Source of the DNA: Bradyrhizobium sp. S69
Lineage (GTDB): Bacteria > Pseudomonadota > Alphaproteobacteria > Rhizobiales > Xanthobacteraceae
Reading direction: 5' to 3'
Assembly (NCBI RefSeq): GCF_009766005.1
Contig: NZ_LMUK01000006.1
Span: 107,542 to 171,541 of the forward strand
Length of the DNA: 64,000 nucleotides
Part shown: positions 47,006-55,645 of the stretch, one piece after another
Numbering within the stretch: position 1 is the stretch's first letter
Layout of the letters: each line of letters opens with the position of its first letter
The notes under the pieces: generated by a model
Told to the model about the DNA's origin: nothing
Database searches by the model: none
Seen by the model: the letters and a program-made list of their open reading frames with translations, nothing else
Program-made: the position numbers and the translations under genes

Positions 47006-48253
47006 CTAGGCTCTTCCCCTGGTCGGGATCTTGTTGAACGGCACGTCCTTGTCGACCCGGATATCGCCGGGCAGGCCCAGCACCCGCTCGGCGATGATGT
47101 TGCGCATGATCTCGTCGGTGCCGCCCTCGACCCGGGTGCCGGGCGCGCGCAGCAGCATCGCCTGGAATTTTCCTGTGGCCTCGGCGTCCTCCGGCCCGCT
47201 CAGCACACCGGCCGCGCCCTGCAAATCGAGCGCGTACATCGCGACATCCTGGACCATCGATCCCGCGACCAGTTTGCCGATGGAATTCTCCGGTCCGGGA
47301 CGCTCGCCTTTGGACAGCGCCGAGATCGCGCGCATGCTGGTATATTTCAATCCGCTCGCCTTCACCGCCCAATGCGCCAGCCTGGAGCGCACGCCGCGAT
47401 CCTCGATCGCAAGGCCATCCTCGAGCATCAGCTGGCTGCAAAACTCGAACAACTCCGGAACACCGGTGGAGACGCCGGCGCCGATCGACATCCGCTCGTT
47501 CATCAGCGTGGTCAGCGACACGTTCCAGCCGTCATTGACCTCGCCGAGCCGCTGCGAATCCGGAATCTTCACATCAGTAAAGTAGACCTCGTTGAAGTCG
47601 GATTGTCCGCTGGCCTGCTTGATCGGCCGTACCTCGACGCCCGGGCTCTTCATGTCGAGAAAGAACATGGTGAGGCCCTTGTGCTTGGGCACATTGGGAT
47701 CGGTTCGCGTCAACAGGATGCCGTGGTCGGAATAATGCGCGCCCGAGGTCCAGATCTTCTGGCCGTTGATGATCCAGTTCTCGCCGTGCTTCTCCGCGCG
47801 CGTGCGCAGGCCCGCGACGTCGGATCCGCCGGCGGGCTCGGAGAATAATTGGCACCAGACCTTTTCGCCCGAGGCCAGCGGCGGCAGATAATGGCGCTTC
47901 TGGTCTTCGCCGGCATAAGCCATCATGGTCGGGCCGCACATGCCGTGGCCGATGATGAACAGGCCGCTGAGCTTGCCGAAGGCGCCCTCTTCCTGCTGCC
48001 AGATCACCCGCTCGATCGGGGATGCGCCGCGTCCGCCATATTCTTTGGGCCAATGCAGGCAGGCCCAGCCGGCATCGGCCTTTTTCTTTTGCCAGGCTTT
48101 TGCCACCTCGAGGATGTTGGCGCCCTTGAGCCCGGAGCGGCCGAGCGAGGACTTTCGCAGCTCCTCCTCATATTGCTTCGGCGCGTTCGCCGCGATCCAG
48201 GCTTTTGCCTCGGTGCGGAATGCAGCCTCTTGCGCGGTGTCATCGAAGTTCAT
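47006..48253 (-). CDS. Acyl-CoA dehydrogenase (tandem copy B)
   Basis: 415 residues, MNFDDTAQEAAFRTEAKAWI at the start. Segments WCQLFSEPAGGSDVAGLRTRAEKHGENWIINGQKIWTSGAHYSDH and MNERMSIGAGVSTGVPELF parallel copy A almost residue by residue. The C-terminal loop is TRVEGGTDEIMRNIIAERVLGLPGD, so copy B has Glu next to the Gly-Gly where copy A has Ala. The pair may form a heteromer or act on different chain positions. It is separated from copy A by a palindromic repeat. Confidence 0.9.
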   Translation of the reverse strand: MNFDDTAQEAAFRTEAKAWIAANAPKQYEEELRKSSLGRSGLKGANILEVAKAWQKKKADAGWACLHWPKEYGGRGASPIERVIWQQEEGAFGKLSGLFIIGHGMCGPTMMAYAGEDQKRHYLPPLASGEKVWCQLFSEPAGGSDVAGLRTRAEKHGENWIINGQKIWTSGAHYSDHGILLTRTDPNVPKHKGLTMFFLDMKSPGVEVRPIKQASGQSDFNEVYFTDVKIPDSQRLGEVNDGWNVSLTTLMNERMSIGAGVSTGVPELFEFCSQLMLEDGLAIEDRGVRSRLAHWAVKASGLKYTSMRAISALSKGERPGPENSIGKLVAGSMVQDVAMYALDLQGAAGVLSGPEDAEATGKFQAMLLRAPGTRVEGGTDEIMRNIIAERVLGLPGDIRVDKDVPFNKIPTRGRA

Positions 48254-48272
48254 GGCGCTTCTCGTTGCCTCT

Positions 48273-48360
48273 GTAGGGTGGGTTAGCCGAAGGCGTAACC
48301 CACCATTTGATCGAGTACTGTTGCCGGGATGGTGGGTTACGCTTCGCTAACCCACCCTAC
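48273..48360. repeat. Paired palindromic intergenic repeat (GTAGGGTGGGTTAG class)
   Basis: GTAGGGTGGGTTAGCCGAAGG...AACCCACCAT and ATGGTGGGTTACGC...CTAACCCACCCTAC. It lies between acyl-CoA dehydrogenase copy B and the third dehydrogenase. Confidence 0.85.
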
Positions 48361-48368
48361 GATGTCAG

Positions 48369-49496
48369 TTACGCCGCGTTCTTCTTGCGCATGCGGTCGA
48401 TCAACTGATCTTCCCAATAGGACAGGCTGCCGAGCCCGAGCGCGGTCGCGTTGGCGCGGCGGTAATACATGTGGCAGTCGAACTCCCAGGTGAAACCCAT
48501 GCCGCCATGGACCTGGATGTTGTTCTTGGCGCAATGCTGGAACGCCTGCGTGGCGCTGATGCGCGCGGCAGCCGCGGCTTCCGGCAGTTCCGAAGCATTG
48601 GTCGAGAGCGCCCAGGCGCCGTAATAGCAATTGGAACGCGCCAAGGTCGCCGAGACATACATATCGGCGAGCAGGTGCTTGACCGCCTGGAACGAGCCGA
48701 TCGGGCGGCCGAACGCGATACGATCGAGCGCGTAGTCGCGGCCCATTTCCAGCGCGCGATCGGCGCCGCCGACCTGTTCGAACGCCATCAGCACCGCGGC
48801 GCGGTCAAGCACCTGGGTGAGGATGGCCCAATCCTGCTTGGCGGCGCCGAGCGGCTCGGCCTTGCAATTCTTGAACGTCAGTTCGGCCTGACCGCGCGAC
48901 GGATCGAGATTGGTCAGCGTCTTTGCCTCGACGCCGCCGGCTTTCAGGTCGACCAGGAACAGCCCAATGTCGGTCTCGCGTTCGCCAGGTCCGGTGCGCG
49001 CCGCGACGATGGCGAAATCGGCGATGGCGCCGTCCGGCACCGGCTTCTTGACGCCGTTGAGGCTGCCGCCGACCGCCGAAAGTTTGACGCCCTGCGGCGA
49101 CGGATTACCCTTGCCCTCAAACAGCGCCAACGTGCCGATCGCTTCGCCGGCGGCAATCGCAGGCAGCCATTTCTGCTTTTGCGCCTCGCTGCCCGCGAGC
49201 AGGATCGCTTCCGCCGCCAGATACACCGTCGACGAAAACGGCACCGGCGCCAGCGCCCGGCCCATCTCCTCTGATATCACGCAGAGTTCGAGATGGCCCG
49301 CACCCGCGCCACCATAGGCTTCCGGAATTGCGACGCCGAGGAAGCCCATTTCGGCGAGCCCCTTCCACAGCTCACGGTCATACGGCTCCTTGCCATCGAG
49401 CACGGTACGCACGGCCTTCGGCGGGCATTTTTCGGCAAGAAACTTGCGGGCTTGATCGCGCAGTTGCTTTTGATCGTCGGAAAAATCGAAATTCAT
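48369..49496 (-). CDS. Acyl-CoA dehydrogenase, small-subunit (PimD/IpdE2-like) type
   Basis: 375 residues, MNFDFSDDQKQLRDQARKFLAEKCPP at the start. It has the shorter, more divergent pattern of small-subunit dehydrogenases: IPEAYGGAGAGHLELCVISEEMGRALAPVPFSS and, near the end, NNIQVHGGMGFTWEFDCHMYYRRANA. The HGG-GFT loop replaces YEGT. Such proteins often pair with a large subunit to form a heteromeric enzyme, so it may partner copy A or B. It is the fourth gene of the minus-strand operon below SDR, crotonase and ligase. Confidence 0.88.
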   Translation of the reverse strand: MNFDFSDDQKQLRDQARKFLAEKCPPKAVRTVLDGKEPYDRELWKGLAEMGFLGVAIPEAYGGAGAGHLELCVISEEMGRALAPVPFSSTVYLAAEAILLAGSEAQKQKWLPAIAAGEAIGTLALFEGKGNPSPQGVKLSAVGGSLNGVKKPVPDGAIADFAIVAARTGPGERETDIGLFLVDLKAGGVEAKTLTNLDPSRGQAELTFKNCKAEPLGAAKQDWAILTQVLDRAAVLMAFEQVGGADRALEMGRDYALDRIAFGRPIGSFQAVKHLLADMYVSATLARSNCYYGAWALSTNASELPEAAAAARISATQAFQHCAKNNIQVHGGMGFTWEFDCHMYYRRANATALGLGSLSYWEDQLIDRMRKKNAA

Positions 49497-49531
49497 GGCG
49501 TGTTACTCGGGTTGAGGAAGGTATATTCTTG

Positions 49532-49650
49532 CGTCGTCCCCGCGAAGGCGGGGACCCATAACCACTGGCATTTGTGTTTTATCCGGAGTTAGCTCCAACC
49601 TGACATCGATAGTCCTCGGCGTATGGGTCCCCGCCTTCGCGGGGACGACG
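49532..49650. repeat. Paired palindromic intergenic repeat (CGTCGTCCCCG class)
   Basis: CGTCGTCCCCGCGAAGGCGG...GGGACCCATAACC and GTATGGGTCCCCGCC...CGGGGACGACG. It lies between the CoA ligase and the third dehydrogenase. Confidence 0.85.
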
Positions 49651-49666
49651 TTGATGGGTTGATGAC

Positions 49667-51541
49667 TCAGTTCAAAATAATCACATCTTCTCCCGGGTGG
49701 TCGGCGTAGAGCTGCTCGACCAAGGCGGCGCGGCGCTCGAGGCCGGCGCGCTGGTTGATATAGCCCTTGTCGGTGAGTTCATTGCCGTCGATCGAGGCCG
49801 GCTCGGTCATCAACATCGCGCGCGCAACACGCATGCTGCTGGCGCCTTCGGTCGATTTGTTGTGCGCCTGCAAGCCCTGCTTCAGGCACGCAAGCACGTC
49901 CGGATGCTTCACGACATCTTCGTAACTTGCCTCAGGATTGCCGACGATCTGCCGGCAGGCGTGCAGATTGGGCCATGCCAGAAGGCCGACATAAGGCCGG
50001 TCCTGTCCGGCCACCAGCGCGTCCTGCACCACCGGCGTTGCCGCGGCGATGGCGTCGGTGCGCAGCGAGCCGACATGAACGAAGGTGCCGGTGGTGAGCT
50101 TGAAATCCTCCACCACACGGCCGGCGAAGATGATGCCTTGCACCGGATCGTCAGGATCGACGAACATTCCGGCGTCGCCGATGCAGTAAAATCCCTCCTC
50201 GTCGAACGCCGCATGGGTGAGATCGGGCCGACCGAAATAGCCCGGCGTGACATTGACCCCACGCAGCCGCAATTCATATTTCGATCCGACCGGGACCATC
50301 TTCAATTCAACACCGGGAAACGGCAGCCCTATCAGACCGACGCGTTCGGTATCCCAATAGGTCCCGGTCGAGGTGGGCGCGGTTTCGGTCGAGCCCCAAC
50401 CGGTATAGAACACGATGCGCTCGCCGGTGGCGCGCACCGCCAGCGTCTGCATCCGCTCATAGAGATCGTCGGGAAGCCGCGCGCCGCCATAGGCCATCAG
50501 GCTGAGATTTTTAAAGAAACTCCGGCACAGCGCGTCGTCCTTTTCCATCGCCGATGCCAGCGCGGCATACCCCGCGGGGACGTTGGCGTAATAGGTCGGC
50601 GATATCTCGCGCAGGTTCCGCAAGGTCTCCTCGATCATCCCCGGCAACGGGCGGCCATCGTCGATGTAAAGCGTGCCACCGTCGACCAGCACCGGATGGA
50701 ACGCCGCATTGCCGCCCATGGTGTGATTCCAGGGCATCCAGTCGAGCACCGTCGGCGCTTGCCCGTTCGGATCGCGCGGCCGTACCTGCATCATCATCGC
50801 GGCATTGGCGCACATCATTTGTTGCGTGTTGATGACGGCCTTGGGCATTCCGGTCGAGCCCGAGGTGAACAGCAGTTTACCAACGGTATCCGGCGTGATC
50901 TGCGCGATCGAGGCTTCGACGTCGCCTGTGACGGGCGTCGCCGCAAGCTCGGCAAAGCCGATGCTCTTGATGCCCTCGCAGGGACGCGCGACATGAACGA
51001 CGGTGACACCGGTGAGATCGAGCGCTTTCAGCGCCTTCTCGAAGGTCGGGCCGTCCTGCACCATCACCAGCGCCGGCTTGATCAGGTCGAACAGATATTT
51101 CAGTTTGACGTGATCCTGGCTCATCAGCGAATAGGCCGGCGATACCGGTGCTGCCGGCGCGCGCGCCTGCATCGAAGCCATCGTCAGCAAGGCATGCTCG
51201 ATCGAATTGCCCGACAGGATCGCAACGGCGCGGCCGGGCCCGAGCTTCAGATTGAGCAGGCCTTGCGTCAGCGCGTCGACGGTGCGCTTGGCCTCGCCGT
51301 AAGAAAGCTCGCGCCATTGCCGCTGTTGGCCTGTGCGTTGCGCGAGCCAGATGCGGTCCGGCGCCTGGCTGGCCCATTTCGCCAGCGATGCCGGGATATG
51401 GGTCTCATAGGCTTGCAGCGGAATCCGCGACTTCAAGACGATGACACCGTCGGGGCGACGCTCGACCGCGATATCGCGTTCCAGCCATTCGATCTTGCGA
51501 AAGGCCGGTTTTGTCATCACCGCGGCCGCATTCCCACTCAT
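49667..51541 (-). CDS. Feruloyl-CoA synthase-like acyl-CoA ligase (second copy)
   Basis: 624 residues from the ATG at 51541, with GGGAGACG ahead; the open frame extends further upstream without support. The AMP motif is LLFTSGSTGMPKAVINTQ, then DWMPWNHTMGGNAAFHPVLVDGG, adenylate motif YTGWGSTETAPTSTG and C-terminal Lys in GNELTDKGYINQRAGLERRAALVEQLYAD. It is clearly in the same subfamily as the gene at 25951 but in a different operon, so it should activate another aryl-alkenoic or cyclic acid. The exact substrate is unknown. Confidence 0.88.
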   Translation of the reverse strand: MSGNAAAVMTKPAFRKIEWLERDIAVERRPDGVIVLKSRIPLQAYETHIPASLAKWASQAPDRIWLAQRTGQQRQWRELSYGEAKRTVDALTQGLLNLKLGPGRAVAILSGNSIEHALLTMASMQARAPAAPVSPAYSLMSQDHVKLKYLFDLIKPALVMVQDGPTFEKALKALDLTGVTVVHVARPCEGIKSIGFAELAATPVTGDVEASIAQITPDTVGKLLFTSGSTGMPKAVINTQQMMCANAAMMMQVRPRDPNGQAPTVLDWMPWNHTMGGNAAFHPVLVDGGTLYIDDGRPLPGMIEETLRNLREISPTYYANVPAGYAALASAMEKDDALCRSFFKNLSLMAYGGARLPDDLYERMQTLAVRATGERIVFYTGWGSTETAPTSTGTYWDTERVGLIGLPFPGVELKMVPVGSKYELRLRGVNVTPGYFGRPDLTHAAFDEEGFYCIGDAGMFVDPDDPVQGIIFAGRVVEDFKLTTGTFVHVGSLRTDAIAAATPVVQDALVAGQDRPYVGLLAWPNLHACRQIVGNPEASYEDVVKHPDVLACLKQGLQAHNKSTEGASSMRVARAMLMTEPASIDGNELTDKGYINQRAGLERRAALVEQLYADHPGEDVIILN

Positions 51542-51603
51542 ATTGCGTCTCCCGGAATTCTTAGGTCCTTTGCGGATCCTTGGTCGTTGGTTCGATCTTA
51601 TTC

Positions 51604-52410
51604 TTATCGCCTGATATAGACAGGCTTTCGTTTTTCGAGGAAGGCCCTGATGCCTTCGTTGAATTCTTCCGAGCGGCTGCACAGCACCTGATTGCGATCT
51701 TCCATCGCGATCACGGCCTCGATCGAGCCGGCATCGACGCTCATATTGAGGCATTCCTTCGACAGTCGGAGGCCGACGGGCGATGCCGTCATCATCGCAT
51801 CGACGTATGGCTCGGCCGCGGCGTCGAGCCCGGCTTCTTCGACCACTTCAGAGACCAGCCCAACCGCGAGGGCGCGATCGGCATGGATAAAACGCCCGGT
51901 CAGGATCAGTTCGGAGGCAACCGACACGCCGACCAACCGCGGCAGGAAATAGCTGGTGCCGATATCGCAGCCGCCCAGGCCAAGTCTCAGGAACGCACAA
52001 TTCATGCGCGCGGATTTGGTCGCGATCCGGATATCGGCGGCGAGTGCCAGCGCAAAACCGCCACCGGCCGCCGCACCCTGCACCAGCGCGATGATCGGCT
52101 GCGGACAACGCCGCATCAGCATCACGATGTCGGCGATCCGACGTTGCGAATCCAGCGACTCGGTGACGCCGGGCGGCTCCTGCTGACCGGCGCGGCGTTG
52201 CATCGCCTGTTTCAGATCGAGCCCCGCGCAAAAATTCGCGCCGGCGCCCTTCAGCACCACGACGCGGGTCGAACGGTTGCGCTGCAGACTTTCGAAGTAA
52301 GCGTTCAGCGCGTCGATCATCGCAGCATCGAGCGCGTTGAGGCTCTCCGGGCGATTCAGCGTCACCCGGTCGACGCCGTCGTCATGTTCGATCAGCAGCG
52401 GTTGAGTCAC
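51604..52410 (-). CDS. Crotonase-family protein lacking both catalytic glutamates
   Basis: 268 residues. The oxyanion-hole region is VVVLKGAGANFCAGLDLKQAM. The catalytic stretch reads GAAAGGGFALALAADIRIATKSARMNCAFLRLGLGGCDIGTSYFLPRLVG: the usual first Glu is Ala and the second is Leu. It is therefore unlikely to be a normal enoyl-CoA hydratase and may be an isomerase, ring-opening hydrolase or decarboxylase-like crotonase. It lies 62 bp upstream of the ligase in the same operon. Confidence 0.85.
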   Translation of the reverse strand: MTQPLLIEHDDGVDRVTLNRPESLNALDAAMIDALNAYFESLQRNRSTRVVVLKGAGANFCAGLDLKQAMQRRAGQQEPPGVTESLDSQRRIADIVMLMRRCPQPIIALVQGAAAGGGFALALAADIRIATKSARMNCAFLRLGLGGCDIGTSYFLPRLVGVSVASELILTGRFIHADRALAVGLVSEVVEEAGLDAAAEPYVDAMMTASPVGLRLSKECLNMSVDAGSIEAVIAMEDRNQVLCSRSEEFNEGIRAFLEKRKPVYIRR

Positions 52411-52457
52411 GCGATGCTCCCAGCCGATCCAGTTGGATCGCGGCGGTAGTTGCTGCG

Positions 52458-52599
52458 CCCTCTCCCCTTGTGGGAGAGGGTATCACTCGCATTCAATTCA
52501 CATTGTGCTGGGTGAGGGGTACGGGCTTGAAGGACCCCTCACCCGGCTCGAATTCGCTGCGCTCATTCGAGCCACCCTCTCCCACAAGGGGAGAGGGGA
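52458..52599. repeat. Paired palindromic intergenic repeat (CCCTCTCCCC class)
   Basis: CCCTCTCCCCTTGTGGGAGAGGG and CCCTCTCCCACAAGGGGAGAGG form the outer arms; GTGAGGGGTAC and GACCCCTCAC lie inside. It lies between SDR and crotonase genes. Confidence 0.8.
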
Positions 52600-52607
52600 A
52601 GAGAAAG

Positions 52608-53366
52608 CTACCTTGGCGCCATGCGGATGGCGCCGTCGAGGCGAATGGTTTCGCCGTTGATCATCGGGTTCTCGACGATGTGAACCGCGAGGCTGCCATA
52701 TTCGGAGGCATCGCCTAGCCGCGCCGGATGCGGCACCTGCGCGCCGAGGCTTTTACGGGCTTCCTCGTTTAAACCCATCAGCAGCGGCGTCAGGAACAGG
52801 CCCGGCGCAATCGTGTTGACGCGGATCTTGAGGCTGGCGAAATCGCGCGCCGCCGGCAGCGTCATGCCGACCACGCCGCCCTTCGACGCCGAATAGGCGA
52901 TCTGCCCGATCTGGCCTTCATAGGCCGCGACGCTCGCGGTATTGATGGCGACGCCGCGCTCTTCGCCGATCGGCGCTTCGGTCGCCAGACGTTCCGCGAA
53001 CAGCCGCAGCACGTTGAAGGTGCCGATCAGGTTGACATTGATGATGCGGACGAACTTGGCCAGCGGATAGACGCCGTCCTTGCCGACGATGCGTTGCGAA
53101 CCGCCGATGCCGGCGCAATTCATCAGCACGCGGGCGATGCCGTGCGCGCCTTCCGCCTTGGCGAGCGCCGCCTTGACCTGGTCCTCGTCGGTGACGTCGG
53201 CATGCAAGGCGATGCCCTTGACTTCGGCCGCGACCTTTTCGGCATTTTCCTTGCTCTGGTCGAGCACGCCGATTTTCGCGCCCTTGGCGGCCATGGCGCG
53301 CGCGGTGGCGGCGCCGAGGCCGGAACCACCGCCGGTAATGACAACGGCAACATCTTTCAACTGCAT
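52608..53366 (-). CDS. SDR-family 3-hydroxyacyl-CoA dehydrogenase
   Basis: 252 residues. The NAD site is TGGGSGLGAATARAMAAKGAKIGVLD, the NCAG motif is LMNCAGIGGSQRI, and the catalytic segment is AYSASKGGVVGMTLPAARDFA. It is very similar to the SDR at 25152, including the ending IRLDGAIRMAPR versus VRLDASLRMAPR, so the two catabolic loci share a paralogous step. AGGAGGTAG precedes the ATG. It is the first structural gene after TetR on the minus strand. Confidence 0.88.
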   Translation of the reverse strand: MQLKDVAVVITGGGSGLGAATARAMAAKGAKIGVLDQSKENAEKVAAEVKGIALHADVTDEDQVKAALAKAEGAHGIARVLMNCAGIGGSQRIVGKDGVYPLAKFVRIINVNLIGTFNVLRLFAERLATEAPIGEERGVAINTASVAAYEGQIGQIAYSASKGGVVGMTLPAARDFASLKIRVNTIAPGLFLTPLLMGLNEEARKSLGAQVPHPARLGDASEYGSLAVHIVENPMINGETIRLDGAIRMAPR

Positions 53367-53417
53367 GGTAGGCTACCTCCTTGAGCGCTTCTTCCCTAGA
53401 CTTGAACGTTTTTACTT

Positions 53418-53501
53418 AATGGCGAATAGCGAATGGCGAGTAGAGAATGGGGAAGAAGAGTTTGCGTTCTTTCCACTTGCTATTCGCCATTCGCCATTCG
53501 C
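53418..53501. repeat. Inverted repeat of GCGAATGGCGAA units, reaching into the TetR coding end
   Basis: AATGGCGAATAGCGAATGGC on the left is complemented by TATTCGCCATTCGCCATTCGC on the right. The right arm includes the last codons and the stop of the TetR gene. Confidence 0.75.
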
Positions 53502-54163
53502 TCCCTCAACATGCCGCCGCAGATCAGCGCTTCCATGTGGCGGATATATTGACGGCAGACTTCCTCGGTGACCGGACCGACGCCGCTGGCGCGTGACATC
53601 GCGTGACGGCCGAAGAACAGATGATCGCAGGCTCCGATCAGGCTGGTGTAGAACAGCACCGGATCGATCGTGCGGAACTCGCCGGCCTTGATGCCTTCGG
53701 CAAGCAGGCGGCGATGAAAGCCGAGCAACGGTGCTACAAAGAATTTCGAGACTTCGTCGGCGGCCTCGGCGCTCGTTTCATGCAGCAGATAATGGATCAA
53801 CCGGTTCATATAGGGGAAGCGGTGATAGGCGCGGATGATGCCGGCGATATGCAGCTTGAGTTTGGCCGTCGGCGTAATCTGCTGGGCCAACAAATATTCG
53901 AGGTGGGAAACCTCGGTCGCGGCGTCGCGCGCCAATAGCGCCAGCAACAGGCCGTCCTTGTTGCCGAAATGATATTTCACCAGCGCGGCATTGACGCCGG
54001 ACTTCTGCGCAATGTCGGAGAGCGAGATTTCGATCGAGGAACGCTCGATCATCAGCTCACTGGCGGCCACGAGCAGCTTTTCCGCCGTGGGGTTTTTACC
54101 GCCCGCAGCCCTTCCACCCTCAAGTCTTGCCGGTACGCTGGTATTCAACTGTGATCCCATCAC
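53480..54163 (-). CDS. TetR-family transcriptional regulator
   Basis: 227 residues. The helix-turn-helix is KLLVAASELMIERSSIEISLSDIAQKSGVNAALVKYHFGNKDGLLLALL (about 28-78). The C-terminal domain pattern (YLLAQQITPTAKLKLHIAGIIRAYHRFPYMNRLIHYLLHET) is as in fatty-acid-type TetR regulators. The C-terminal residues RMANGE come from an invading palindromic repeat. It is divergent from a thiolase gene across 146 bp with a TGATT-N5-AATCA palindrome and upstream of the SDR operon, so it likely controls both sides, probably in response to an acyl-CoA. Confidence 0.9.
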   Translation of the reverse strand: MMGSQLNTSVPARLEGGRAAGGKNPTAEKLLVAASELMIERSSIEISLSDIAQKSGVNAALVKYHFGNKDGLLLALLARDAATEVSHLEYLLAQQITPTAKLKLHIAGIIRAYHRFPYMNRLIHYLLHETSAEAADEVSKFFVAPLLGFHRRLLAEGIKAGEFRTIDPVLFYTSLIGACDHLFFGRHAMSRASGVGPVTEEVCRQYIRHMEALICGGMLRERMANGE

Positions 54164-54228
54164 TCGCTTTCGCCGCAGTCGGCGCGCAGATAAGCCGAAG
54201 CTTGGGTCGCACTCAAGAGTTAATTGAT

Positions 54229-54243
54229 TGATTGACTAAATCA
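54229..54243. promoter_or_regulatory. Candidate TetR operator
   Basis: TGATT-GACTA-AATCA is a palindrome with perfect 5-bp arms inside a TTGATTGATTGACTAAATCA stretch. It lies midway between the TetR and thiolase genes. Confidence 0.5.
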
Positions 54244-54309
54244 TCACGCCCGATTTAAATCCCGCCCAATCCGACAACCCCATCCAAAAACAAGTCAGGG
54301 AGAACAGAG

Positions 54310-55482
54310 ATGGCCGAGGCTTATATCGTCGCTGCCGCACGCACCGCCGGCGGACGCAAGGGAGGGCGCCTCGCCGGCTGGCACCCGGCCGATCTCGCAG
54401 CTTCGGTGCTGAACGAGTTGGTCGAGCGCACCGGCGCCGATCCGGCCCAGATCGAAGACGTCATCATGGGCTGCGTGATGCAGGCCGGCGAGCAGTCCAA
54501 CAACATCGCGCGCAACGCCATCATGGCCTCGAAGCTGCCGGAAAGCGTGCCCGGCACCTCGGTGGACCGCCAATGCGGATCGTCGCAGCAGGCGTTGCAC
54601 TTCGCGGCGCAAGCGGTGATGTCGGGCACCATGGACATCGTGATCGCCGCCGGCGTCGAAGCGATGACCCGGGTGCCGATGGGCCTTGCTTCGTCGCTGC
54701 CTGCCAAGAACGGATTTGGCCACTACAAGAGCCCGAATATCGAGAAGCGCTATCCGAATATTCAGTTCAGCCAGTTCACCGGCGCCGAAATGATGGCGGA
54801 GAAATACGGCCTCTCGAAAGATGAACTCGATCGATACGCCTATGAGAGCCACCAGCGCGCGATCGCGGCAACGCAAGCCGGCAAGTTCAAGGACGAGATC
54901 ATTCCGCTGCAGATCACCCGCGCCGATGGCTCGACCGATACCCACTCGATCGATGAAGGTATCCGTTTCGACTCCAGCCTCGACGGCATCAAGGCGGTCA
55001 AACTGATCGCGGAAAACGGCAAGCTCACCGCCGCCAGCGCCAGCCAGATCTGCGACGGCGCCTCGGGCGTCATGGTCGTCAACGAAAAGGGCCTGAAGCA
55101 GCTCGGCGTCAAGCCGATGGCGCGGATCCATCACATGACCATGATCGGCGGCGACCCCGTGATCATGCTGGAAGCACCATTGCCCGCCACCGAACGCGCG
55201 CTGAAGAAGGCCGGCATGTCGATCGACGACATCGACCTGTACGAAGTCAACGAGGCCTTTGCCTCGGTGCCGACCGCGTGGCTGAAAACCACCGGCGCCG
55301 ACCCCGCCAAACTCAACGTCAATGGCGGCGCCATCGCGCTCGGCCATCCGCTTGGCGGCTCCGGCACCAAGCTGATGACGACCTTGGTCAACGCGCTCAA
55401 GCAACGCAACAAGCGCTACGGCCTGCAGACCATGTGCGAAGGCGGCGGCATGGCCAACGTCACCATCGTCGAGCGGCTGTAG
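54310..55482 (+). CDS. Acetyl-CoA acetyltransferase / thiolase
   Basis: 390 residues. The nucleophile Cys is in GTSVDRQCGSSQQALHF, the His in NVNGGAIALGHPLGGSGTK and the second Cys in QTMCEGGGMANVTI. It would perform the thiolytic step after the SDR. GGGAGAACAGAG precedes the ATG. It is the first plus-strand gene opposite the TetR regulator; the acyl-CoA synthetase follows after a palindromic repeat. Confidence 0.92.
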   Translation: MAEAYIVAAARTAGGRKGGRLAGWHPADLAASVLNELVERTGADPAQIEDVIMGCVMQAGEQSNNIARNAIMASKLPESVPGTSVDRQCGSSQQALHFAAQAVMSGTMDIVIAAGVEAMTRVPMGLASSLPAKNGFGHYKSPNIEKRYPNIQFSQFTGAEMMAEKYGLSKDELDRYAYESHQRAIAATQAGKFKDEIIPLQITRADGSTDTHSIDEGIRFDSSLDGIKAVKLIAENGKLTAASASQICDGASGVMVVNEKGLKQLGVKPMARIHHMTMIGGDPVIMLEAPLPATERALKKAGMSIDDIDLYEVNEAFASVPTAWLKTTGADPAKLNVNGGAIALGHPLGGSGTKLMTTLVNALKQRNKRYGLQTMCEGGGMANVTIVERL

Positions 55483-55500
55483 AAGCTAAATAACAAAGCA

Positions 55501-55622
55501 TCGTCGTCCCGGCCTTGCGCCGGGACCCATAACCACCAGCGTTAGAGAGATAAGCGCGGAGCCAACTCCGCGCCGCCTCACTGATGCCAGGGGTTATGGG
55601 TCCCCGCGTACGCGGGGACGAC
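55501..55622. repeat. Paired palindromic intergenic repeat (CGTCGTCCCGG class)
   Basis: TCGTCGTCCCGGCCTTGCG...GGGACCCATAACC and GGTTATGGGTCCCCGC...GCGGGGACGACG. It lies between the thiolase and the acyl-CoA synthetase. Confidence 0.85.
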
Positions 55623-55645
55623 GGAGAGGTCGAGAAAAAACTCCC

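Noticed and set aside
49697..51619. 640-codon plus-strand open frame opposite the second feruloyl-CoA synthase-like gene
   Set aside because: The minus-strand gene has complete ANL motifs; the plus-strand frame is Arg/Gly/His-rich antisense sequence.
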